Of a stretch of DNA of 8,171 nucleotides, positions 1-4,995 are shown in pieces (the first letter of the stretch is position 1; every line of letters starts with the position of its first letter). The notes below the pieces were generated by a model. The model saw only the letters and a program-made list of their open reading frames with translations. It was not told the origin of the DNA and did not search any database. The translations under genes were made by a program, and so were the position numbers. Origin of the DNA: Bacillota bacterium (GTDB lineage: Bacteria; Bacillota; UBA994); NCBI GenBank assembly GCA_018725275.1, contig QLUC01000073.1:1-8171 (forward strand). The letters run 5' to 3'.

Positions 1-58
1 GCTACCCGGGGCGCAAAGATAGGGGACGGGGCGAGGAGGGTTATGGTTCTGGTATAGA

Positions 59-721
59 CTATCCGCCTAGGGTAATGTCTTGGTTTTGGTACCAATCGAG
101 TGCGGCATAGAAATGTTCCGGCCGGAAGTCTGGCCACATGTCATCTACTACGTAAAAATCTGAATAGATGGCCTGCAAAGGTAGAAATCCGCTTAGTCTT
201 CTGCGGCCGCCCCAGCGAATGACTAAATCAATTCGGGGGATATCCGCAGAGGCTATCCCCCTTAGCGGATTCGTGACCCGCTTGACGCTGCCTTCCCAAC
301 CACGGGCCCACTCTGTCAAGTCCCATTGCCAGCCATAGTTGACCAAAAAATTGATGCGCATCAGCCCCTTGCCAAATTCTTGCCTCGTAGTATATCTTAG
401 GAGCTCGGGGGGAAAGACGCTAGAGTCGTGGTCTCCAAGTACGAGTAAGGCCGCGTCCCGGCCTGACAGCATCTTGACGGCGTCGACGCAGGCTTGCTGA
501 AAGGCTCTCTTTTGCTTGTCGGGTCGTTTCGCGTTATCTTGGGTGAAGCCATAAAAGGTAAGCTCTGGTATTCCTAAGGTCAAGCAGGCTTCGTAAAGCA
601 AAAGGCCCGGCGCTAAACCTTGCTGATACCCTTCCTGCGCTTCCAGCCCGTTGTTCGTAGCCCATCTTCTGTTGCCATCGGGAATAATGCCGATATGGCG
701 GGGTAGTCGTTTAAACTTCAT
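59..721 (-). CDS. Divergent cis-prenyltransferase (undecaprenyl diphosphate synthase family) paralogue
   Basis: About 220 aa, close to the length of UppS-family enzymes, which condense isopentenyl diphosphate in cis onto an allylic diphosphate. Visible family landmarks are IPDGNRRWA near residues 13-21 (D15 matches the Mg-binding Asp of the usual MDGNGRWA), FYGFTQDNAKRP (usual YAFSTENWKRP), NYGWQWDL (usual NYGGRWDI), and a C-terminal block IRWGGRRRLSGFL followed by YSDFY and WPDF (usual IRTSGEQRLSNFL, YAELYF, WPDF). The fold is clear, but many substrate-pocket residues differ: the Trp of ENWKRP is Ala, the Arg of NYGGR is Gln, and the Glu of SGEQR is Arg. It is therefore probably a secondary paralogue rather than the housekeeping enzyme, with product and chain length unknown. 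I chose the ATG at 721 because only six residues then precede LPRHIG. An in-frame TTG at 739 is also possible, and neither has a convincing ribosome binding site. It is divergent from the uracil-DNA glycosylase gene. Confidence 0.85.
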   Translation of the reverse strand: MKFKRLPRHIGIIPDGNRRWATNNGLEAQEGYQQGLAPGLLLYEACLTLGIPELTFYGFTQDNAKRPDKQKRAFQQACVDAVKMLSGRDAALLVLGDHDSSVFPPELLRYTTRQEFGKGLMRINFLVNYGWQWDLTEWARGWEGSVKRVTNPLRGIASADIPRIDLVIRWGGRRRLSGFLPLQAIYSDFYVVDDMWPDFRPEHFYAALDWYQNQDITLGG

Positions 722-755
722 CTCGTCTGCCGCCCCCAACGTTTTTGCTGACTAC

Positions 756-783
756 TTGCTTCAGATTGCCCGCTTTGTAGAAT
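756..783 (+). promoter_or_regulatory. Candidate sigma-A promoter for ung
   Basis: TTGCTT at 756-761 and TAGAAT at 778-783 are separated by 16 bp. The -10 is one mismatch from TATAAT, while the -35 matches only its TTG half. It lies in the divergent gap and points at the glycosylase gene 85 bp downstream. Inferred from sequence only. Confidence 0.35.
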
Positions 784-807
784 CTTAATGCACGGAAAAG
801 TGCTAAG
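784..807. other. Small bulged hairpin in the divergent gap
   Basis: CTTA and GCAC (784-787, 790-793, with a 2-nt bulge) pair with GTGC and TAAG (800-807) around the loop GGAAAA. It would lie in the 5' leader of ung if the promoter at 756-783 is used. There is no T-run, so it is not a terminator. Function unknown; it may be chance. Confidence 0.3.
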
Positions 808-867
808 ATGATCTCATAAGGTCAAGGGTGCATGTTGAGACATAATATTGATAAGGGGGCTGGCGCG

Positions 868-1542
868 ATGCTTCGAACCTATAATGACTGGGATGCTTTG
901 CTTGAGCCGGAGTTTCAGCGCGAATATTATGCGAAACTCAGTGAGTTTATCAAAACAGAGTATGAATCGGGCGTCATTTATCCGAAGATGGAGCATGTCT
1001 TGGCCTCTCTCCAGTCTACGCCCCACCACCAGGTCAAAGTAGTATTGCTAGGGCAGGACCCATACCCACAATCCGGACAGGCCCATGGGTTAGCCTTCTC
1101 GGTGCCAATAGGGGTAAAGATACCAAGGTCACTACAAAACATCTATAAAGAGATTCAGAACGACCTGCAGGGGTATATCTCGAATAATGGCTGCTTGGCA
1201 CCGTGGGCAGAACAAGGGGTGCTACTGCTTAATACTGCACTCACCGTGCGGGCGAACGCCGCAGGGTCACATCGCGGCTCTGGCTGGGAACACTTTACTG
1301 ACAAAATCATCGAACTGGTGAATGAAAAAACTAACCCAGTTGTTTTCTTGCTCTGGGGTAATGAGGCCAAGAACAAGTCGCGTTTGATCACCAAGGAGCG
1401 GCATCTAGTACTGACGGCAGCGCACCCCAGTCCGCTCTCCGCCAGACAAGGGTTTTTTGGCTGTCGTCATTTTTCCAAGTGCAATGATTTTTTGCGCCGG
1501 ACGGGGCAATCGGGCATCGAATGGCAGATTCCTAATGTGTGA
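868..1542 (+). CDS. ung: Uracil-DNA glycosylase, family 1 (Ung)
   Basis: This 224-aa cytosolic base-excision repair enzyme removes uracil from DNA. The full family-1 motif set is present: the N-terminal NDWD...EF..EYY pattern, the water-activating motif GQDPY at residues 62-66 (D64 is the catalytic Asp), LLLNTALTVR (N122 recognises uracil), GWEHFTD, VFLLWG, and the DNA-intercalating HPSPLS motif with H186. Length and motif positions match the Escherichia coli enzyme almost exactly. I chose the ATG at 868 because AAGGGGG at 853-859 sits 8 nt upstream and the protein then begins just before NDWD. The upstream in-frame ATG at 832 would add 12 residues unlike the family. One oddity is that the His usually following GQDPY is Pro (P67), in the stretch GQDPYPQSGQAHG. 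The gene appears monocistronic, and I see no Rho-independent terminator after it, only a 5-bp hairpin at 1549-1564 without a T-run. Confidence 0.96.
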   Translation: MLRTYNDWDALLEPEFQREYYAKLSEFIKTEYESGVIYPKMEHVLASLQSTPHHQVKVVLLGQDPYPQSGQAHGLAFSVPIGVKIPRSLQNIYKEIQNDLQGYISNNGCLAPWAEQGVLLLNTALTVRANAAGSHRGSGWEHFTDKIIELVNEKTNPVVFLLWGNEAKNKSRLITKERHLVLTAAHPSPLSARQGFFGCRHFSKCNDFLRRTGQSGIEWQIPNV

Positions 1543-1569
1543 CGGCAGTGCCGACTCGACGGCAAGGCA

Positions 1570-1598
1570 TTGACTAATGCGATTCATCCGTGTATGCT
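1570..1598 (+). promoter_or_regulatory. Sigma-A promoter of the cysK-cymR operon
   Basis: TTGACT at 1570-1575 and TATGCT at 1593-1598 have an ideal 17-bp spacer. The -35 matches the consensus at 5 of 6 positions and the -10 at 4 of 6. Transcription would begin near 1605, inside the dyad at 1603-1638, giving a leader of about 47 nt. Confidence 0.65.
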
Positions 1599-1602
1599 CT
1601 AA

Positions 1603-1638
1603 TAAAACCAACTAAACCAAGCGGTAAAGTTGGCTTTA
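1603..1638. promoter_or_regulatory. 36-bp imperfect dyad, candidate CymR operator or leader hairpin
   Basis: Arms 1603-1618 and 1623-1638 are complementary at 13 of 16 positions around a 4-nt centre (AAGC). The left arm reads TAAA, mismatch, CCAACT, two mismatches, ACC. The right arm mirrors it as GGT, two mismatches, AGTTGG, mismatch, TTTA. It starts 5 bp after the -10 box and its last base is the first base of the AGGAGG ribosome binding site. An operator here would let a bound dimeric Rrf2 repressor block transcription start. The same symmetry in RNA could form a hairpin next to the ribosome binding site. That the regulator encoded downstream binds here is an inference. Confidence 0.6.
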
Positions 1639-1651
1639 GGAGGAATGATCC

Positions 1652-2596
1652 ATGGTAAAGATTGCCCAAAGCTTAACCGATCTAGTAGGTAAAACGCCCT
1701 TGCTCCGGCTCAATCGGTACGCCAAAGAAGCGGGTATTCAGTCGTCCCTTATTGCTAAACTCGAATATTTTAACCCCGCCGGTAGCGTTAAGGATAGAAT
1801 TGGTTTGGCGATGATTGAAGCAGGTGAAAAAACAGGGCAAATAAGCCTTGGGACCACCATCATTGAGCCTACCAGTGGCAATACGGGCATCGCCCTTGCT
1901 TTTGTGGCCGCTGCAAGGGGCTACAAGTTAGTGCTCACCATGCCCGATACGATGAGCATGGAGCGACGAAATTTGCTTGCGGCCCTTGGGGCAGAGCTAG
2001 TCCTCACGCCCGGAGTATTAGGCATGACGGGGGCAATTCGTAAGGCCGAAGAGTTGGCAGCCGAAACGCCAAACTCTTTTATGCCCCAACAGTTCAAGAA
2101 TCCGGCTAATCCAGAAATTCACCGCAGGACCACCGCGGAAGAAATCTGGCATGACACGGACGGGTTGGTGGATATCGTAGTGTGTGGAGTTGGTACAGGG
2201 GGCACTGTAACGGGGGTTGGTGAGATTCTCAAGGCTCGCAAGCCTAGCGTCCAGATGATTGCGGTAGAACCTTTTGATTCTCCGGTGTTATCGGGAGGCA
2301 GACCTGGTCCGCACAAAATTCAAGGTATTGGGGCGGGTTTTGTGCCGGACATTCTGCGCACCGACATCATCGACGAAATTGTCACCGTCAAAGTCGAGGA
2401 TGCTATCGCCACCACGCGCCAGCTGGCCCGCACGGAAGGACTAATTGTAGGCATATCATCGGGAGCGGCAGCCTTTGTCGCCGCAGAAATTGCCAGGAGA
2501 CCGGGCAACGAGGGCAAGACCATAGTTGTCGTGTTGCCAGACACGGGTGAAAGGTATTTGTCGACTTCGCTTTTTGGTTCGCTAGACAAAGCGTGA
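1652..2596 (+). CDS. cysK: Cysteine synthase (O-acetylserine sulfhydrylase) CysK
   Basis: This 314-aa cytosolic fold-type II PLP enzyme makes cysteine from O-acetyl-L-serine and sulfide, the last step of cysteine synthesis. PLP attaches to K47 in NPAGSVKDR. TSGNTG at 74-79 is the substrate-carboxylate loop, QQFKNPANP around 146-154 is the usual mobile region, GTGGT at 181-185 holds the PLP phosphate, GISSGAA near 270 carries the pyridine-contacting Ser, and PDTGERYLST closes the protein. Length is typical for CysK (about 308-315 aa). The start is an ATG with AGGAGG at 1638-1643, 8 nt upstream. It is the first gene of an operon with an Rrf2 regulator whose GTG start overlaps the cysK stop in GTGA, so the two are probably translationally coupled. 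In Bacillus subtilis CysK also acts as a co-regulator by binding CymR, and the gene order here fits that role. Confidence 0.96.
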   Translation: MVKIAQSLTDLVGKTPLLRLNRYAKEAGIQSSLIAKLEYFNPAGSVKDRIGLAMIEAGEKTGQISLGTTIIEPTSGNTGIALAFVAAARGYKLVLTMPDTMSMERRNLLAALGAELVLTPGVLGMTGAIRKAEELAAETPNSFMPQQFKNPANPEIHRRTTAEEIWHDTDGLVDIVVCGVGTGGTVTGVGEILKARKPSVQMIAVEPFDSPVLSGGRPGPHKIQGIGAGFVPDILRTDIIDEIVTVKVEDAIATTRQLARTEGLIVGISSGAAAFVAAEIARRPGNEGKTIVVVLPDTGERYLSTSLFGSLDKA

Positions 2597-3033
2597 GGAT
2601 TACTGCAAAGGGTCGATATGCTCTCTTGGCCATGCTCGACCTGTCCCTCGTCGCGGTCGGTCCGGTGTCGCTCGGCAGCATTGCTGAGCGACAGAACATC
2701 CCCCAGAACTATCTTGAGCAAGTCTTCGCGGGGTTGCGTAAGGCTGGGTTAGTTGCGGGTGTTAAGGGGGCACAGGGAGGGTATACATTGGCGCGACCTG
2801 CATCCCAGATTACAGCGGGGCAGGTGCTGCGGGTTGTAGAAGGCGAGTTCTGGCCAGTGGGTGAGGTTATGGCCTCCGAGGATGGAGTGGGGGCTGCGGT
2901 AGTGTTACATGAGCTGGTGTTTGAACCGATGCGTGCCTGTATGAATGACCTTCTTGACGGCCTAAGCCTGGGATTTCTGGCGGGGGAGTTTAGTAAGCGC
3001 CAAAAGGGCATCGGTGCTATGTACTACATTTAG
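2593..3033 (+). CDS. cymR: Rrf2-family repressor, CymR-like
   Basis: This 146-aa protein has the Rrf2 winged helix-turn-helix at the N-terminus: MRITAKGRYALLAML, SLGSIAERQNIPQNYLEQ (recognition region), LRKAGLV, and the GAQGGY wing around 59-64, followed by ITAGQVLRVVEG. It ends in MYYI, resembling the MFYI end of Bacillus CymR. CymR represses cysteine and sulfur-assimilation genes and senses O-acetylserine through complex formation with CysK. The three-Cys cluster of IscR is absent (the only Cys is C116), so a [2Fe-2S] sensor is unlikely. The GTG start overlaps the cysK stop by 4 bp and has no ribosome binding site of its own, so expression probably depends on cysK translation. CymR identity is inferred from the family, C-terminus and context; another Rrf2 subgroup controlling cysK is the alternative. 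Confidence 0.88.
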   Translation: MRITAKGRYALLAMLDLSLVAVGPVSLGSIAERQNIPQNYLEQVFAGLRKAGLVAGVKGAQGGYTLARPASQITAGQVLRVVEGEFWPVGEVMASEDGVGAAVVLHELVFEPMRACMNDLLDGLSLGFLAGEFSKRQKGIGAMYYI

Positions 3034-3059
3034 GGGTGATTTCTGATCACCCCTTTTTT
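3033..3059 (+). terminator. Rho-independent terminator after cymR
   Basis: GGGGTGAT at 3033-3040 pairs perfectly with ATCACCCC at 3046-3053 around the 5-nt loop TTCTG, followed by six Ts. The stem begins in the last base of the cymR TAG stop codon, so a ribosome terminating there could hinder hairpin folding. Confidence 0.9.
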
Positions 3060-3111
3060 GCAGGCAGGACTTTAGCAGGGGATGGAAAATAATATAGAGG
3101 AGGTGTAAGTA

Positions 3112-3771
3112 GTGTTTAGAAGCATCCGCGAAGATATCAAGGCCATTTTCGAGCGTGACCCTGCGGCGAAAAGTCTTTGGGAGGTCTTGCTCTGCTATCC
3201 CGGCTTGCATGCGGTCATCATACATAGACTGGCGCACTGGCTATATCGGCATAGAATGCCGACTTTGGCCCGCGTGCTGTCGCAGGTTTCGCGGTTTCTC
3301 ACGCAGATTGAAATTCATCCTGCCGCAAAAATTGGCAAGGGGTTGTTTATTGACCATGGTTGCGGGGTGGTCATCGGCGAGACTGCCGAAATTGGAGATA
3401 ATGTGACCTTGTATCAGGGCGTGACGCTAGGTGGCACAGGAAAGGAAAAAGGAAAACGTCATCCGACCATAGGCAGTAATGTGGTAATTAGCACCGGCGC
3501 AAAAATCCTCGGCTCTTTCAAAGTCGGTGATTATGCCAAAATAGGGGCGGGGTCGGTAGTATTGCGGGAAGTGCCAGCCCATAGCACTGTAGTGGGAGTG
3601 CCTGGAAGGGTGGTGCGTCAAGTGGATGAGGCCAACAGGACATTGGGCATCGACCTCGAGCATGCGAATCTACCTGACCCCGATAGTGAGGCGTTGCGGT
3701 GTTTGATGCGCCGCTTAGGTGAACTGGAGGCTAAGCTAGAGAAGCTGGCACAGCAACAAGCGCAGGAATAA
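3112..3771 (+). CDS. cysE: Serine O-acetyltransferase CysE (short EpsC-type)
   Basis: This 219-aa cytosolic enzyme transfers acetyl from acetyl-CoA to L-serine, giving the O-acetylserine used by CysK. The N-terminal helical part (about 1-65) carries the family pattern RDPAAKS..EVLLCYPG..A. It is followed by a left-handed beta-helix of hexapeptide repeats (about 66-170). IDHGCGVVIGET contains catalytic H82, GGTGKEKGKRHP contains H117, and GAKILG and GAGSVVL lie in later coils. The start is a GTG with GAGGAGGTG at 3097-3105, 6 nt upstream. The C-terminus is a charged helical tail ending in QQQAQE and lacks the terminal Ile that Gram-negative CysE inserts into CysK, so the classic cysteine synthase complex is not expected. 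The gene follows the cymR terminator with only about 50 bp between and no clear -35 box, and no T-box fits there, so read-through may supply transcription. It is convergent with niaX, with a 2-bp gap. Confidence 0.95.
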   Translation: MFRSIREDIKAIFERDPAAKSLWEVLLCYPGLHAVIIHRLAHWLYRHRMPTLARVLSQVSRFLTQIEIHPAAKIGKGLFIDHGCGVVIGETAEIGDNVTLYQGVTLGGTGKEKGKRHPTIGSNVVISTGAKILGSFKVGDYAKIGAGSVVLREVPAHSTVVGVPGRVVRQVDEANRTLGIDLEHANLPDPDSEALRCLMRRLGELEAKLEKLAQQQAQE

Positions 3772-3773
3772 GG

Positions 3774-4298
3774 TTACTTGGGGGACGACTTGGTAAGGCG
3801 TGCCGGGGTATAGAAGGAGACCCCGGCCTTGACCAGAGCGGTAAACAGGGAAATGCTGATAGCGGCGTCCATCAGGTGATGCAGGAGGGTGCCGATACCG
3901 ACCGTCACAAAGGCTGCTTGGAGGGTAAAGCCGAAGGGGATGACGACAAGTGCCTCGCCAATGGCATGCACTGGGGCGGTAAGCGCGATGATTTGCCAGG
4001 GACGCATGCCGCGACGGTAAAGGATAGCGCCCATAACGCCGAAAATAATATGGATGGAGGCTCTGGCAGCAATGACCGGTGGCAAGGTGATGAAAAAACC
4101 GTACGTAGAACCTAAACCAACCAAGGCCGCCACTAACGGGCTGACAAACATAGCTATCATAACTGGCACATGACTGGCCAAGGTGGCTGAAAAAGGCGGA
4201 ATGACGATTTGTAGCCACCCGCGAAAATAGAGGGGAATGATGATGGCGAGGGAGGTCAGCAATGCACCATAGACTAACTCGCGGACACTTACTTTCAA
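3774..4298 (-). CDS. niaX: Niacin ECF transporter S component (NiaX-like)
   Basis: This roughly 174-aa hydrophobic protein has about six predicted membrane segments, for example LVYGALLTSLAIIIPLYF near the start, VMIAMFVSPLVAALVGLG around 46-63, and IHIIFGVMGAILY around 82-94. That pattern is typical of substrate-binding S components of energy-coupling factor importers, which borrow a shared EcfA/EcfT module encoded elsewhere. Niacin as substrate is inferred from the divergent NiaR-type repressor and the shared operator, not from binding residues. I chose the TTG at 4298: AAAGGAG lies 9 nt upstream and the protein then starts MKVSVREL just before the first helix. An ATG at 4305 is closer to the ribosome binding site but is in another frame. 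Reading further upstream in this frame would extend the gene through the operator. No terminator fits between it and cysE. Confidence 0.8.
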   Translation of the reverse strand: MKVSVRELVYGALLTSLAIIIPLYFRGWLQIVIPPFSATLASHVPVMIAMFVSPLVAALVGLGSTYGFFITLPPVIAARASIHIIFGVMGAILYRRGMRPWQIIALTAPVHAIGEALVVIPFGFTLQAAFVTVGIGTLLHHLMDAAISISLFTALVKAGVSFYTPARLTKSSPK

Positions 4299-4312
4299 TC
4301 GACATCGCTCCT

Positions 4313-4341
4313 TTGAACAGGTGTGTATACACCTGTATACT
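4313..4341 (+). promoter_or_regulatory. Promoter of niaR
   Basis: TTGAAC at 4313-4318 and TATACT at 4336-4341 have a 17-bp spacer. The -10 matches 5 of 6 consensus positions and the -35 matches TTGA. The spacer is filled by the palindromic operator, so a bound regulator would exclude RNA polymerase. Confidence 0.6.
4317..4340. promoter_or_regulatory. Candidate NiaR operator between niaX and niaR
   Basis: ACAGGTGTGT at 4317-4326 and ATACACCTGT at 4327-4336 form a dyad complementary at 9 of 10 positions. The 6-bp palindrome GTATAC also occurs twice with 10-bp periodicity, at 4325-4330 and 4335-4340. The site lies in the niaR promoter spacer and just downstream of the predicted niaX start, so it could repress both genes. 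NiaR binding is inferred from position and symmetry. Confidence 0.65.
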
Positions 4342-4347
4342 ATGCTC

Positions 4348-4376
4348 ATGATACTACGAAAGTCACCTATAGGCAA
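4348..4376 (-). promoter_or_regulatory. Promoter of niaX
   Basis: Read on the minus strand, TTGCCT (4376-4371) and TATCAT (4353-4348) are 17 bp apart, with 4 of 6 and 5 of 6 consensus matches. Transcription would begin near 4341, at the edge of the operator, leaving a leader of about 40 nt before the TTG start. Confidence 0.5.
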
Positions 4377-4394
4377 GCCTTGGAGGTGAAGTTT

Positions 4395-4916
4395 TTGAAT
4401 AGTGAGGAACGTCGACAAGAAGTTATGCGCCTGCTACGTCGCGGTAGCGTTCTGACGGGGGCTCTGCTCAGCGAGAAATTGGGGGTGACTCGGCAGGTGG
4501 TTGTGGCGGACATTGCCCTACTTAGAGCGGCCGGTGAGCGTATTATTGCTACCCCGCAGGGATATATGTGTGCTCCCGCGGCTAACCTCGCGTCTGTTCG
4601 CCAGACCATAGCCTCTCAGCACACCCCGGATTTGGACAGTATCCGGGCTGAGCTGTATTTGATAGTCGACCATGGCGTCACGGTCCTTGATGTATCGGTT
4701 GAGCATCCTCTTTATGGGGAAATTACCGGTAATTTGCGCATTAAGACCCGTCATGACGTCGATGCCTTCGTGGACCGGCTACGCACTTCCCAAGCTGAAC
4801 CGCTCTCCGTCCTGACAGGTGGCCTACACATGCACACGCTCGAGGCGCAGGATAGGGAGTCATTACAGAAGGTGTTAGCGGAGTTGCGGAGCAATCATTT
4901 CTTGGCGATGGACTAG
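4395..4916 (+). CDS. niaR: Niacin-responsive transcriptional repressor NiaR (HTH-3H)
   Basis: This 173-aa protein has an N-terminal DeoR/HTH_11-type winged helix (about 3-60: RRQEVMRLL, ALLSEKLGVTRQVVVADIALLR, IIATPQGY) and a C-terminal 3H domain (about 72-172). The 3H hallmarks are H76, ELYLIVDHG, VEHPLYGEI, and the LTGGLHMHT block with H145 and H147, which match metal-ligand positions described for 3H proteins. NiaR uses nicotinic acid as co-repressor to shut off NAD synthesis and niacin uptake. The length is near that of Bacillus subtilis NiaR (YrxA, about 180 aa). I chose the TTG at 4395 because GGAGGTG at 4382-4388 is 6 nt upstream. The longer reading from a GTG at 4323 would start inside the operator. 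It is divergent from niaX and probably autoregulated. No nadABC or pncB gene is in the window. Confidence 0.9.
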   Translation: MNSEERRQEVMRLLRRGSVLTGALLSEKLGVTRQVVVADIALLRAAGERIIATPQGYMCAPAANLASVRQTIASQHTPDLDSIRAELYLIVDHGVTVLDVSVEHPLYGEITGNLRIKTRHDVDAFVDRLRTSQAEPLSVLTGGLHMHTLEAQDRESLQKVLAELRSNHFLAMD

Positions 4917-4929
4917 CCTTTTTTATAGC
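4902..4929 (+). promoter_or_regulatory. Weak candidate promoter before the DUF342 gene
   Basis: TTGGCG at 4902-4907 and TATAGC at 4924-4929 are 16 bp apart, each matching 4 of 6 consensus positions. The site overlaps the end of niaR. I see no terminator between niaR and the next gene, so read-through is equally possible. Confidence 0.25.
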
Positions 4930-4995
4930 TGGTCGCGCTGGAGTGGTGGTTAAGGCGGCAAGTGAATCTGGCAACCGATGTGGGGAGGTGGGGCG

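Noticed and set aside
31..54. Shared 13-mer CATAACCCTCCTC downstream of the UppS-like gene (minus strand) and of the DUF342 gene (6796-6808), suggesting a dispersed repeat
   Set aside because: One or two exact 13-mer matches are expected by chance in a window of this size on both strands, and flanking similarity is too weak to align with confidence.
1549..1564. TGCCG/CGGCA hairpin as a terminator of ung
   Set aside because: The stem is only 5 bp and there is no T-run after it.
3067..3095. TAATAT at 3090-3095 as a cysE -10 box
   Set aside because: It lies 1 bp before the GAGGAGGTG ribosome binding site, so transcription would start inside it, and no -35 box is found 17 bp upstream.
3054..3111. 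Possible T-box leader upstream of cysE, as some Bacillota have
   Set aside because: The gap is only about 55 bp and contains no specifier stem or T-box sequence.
3736..4332. Minus-strand reading frame of 198 codons with an ATG next to AAAGGAG at 4305
   Set aside because: The ATG is only about 2 nt from the ribosome binding site, the frame overlaps cysE, and its product is His/Arg/Ser-rich without family patterns. The other frame gives a clean six-helix ECF S component.
4911..4934. GACTAGC/GCTGGTC hairpin after niaR
   Set aside because: The T-run is in the loop, not after the stem, so it is not a Rho-independent terminator.
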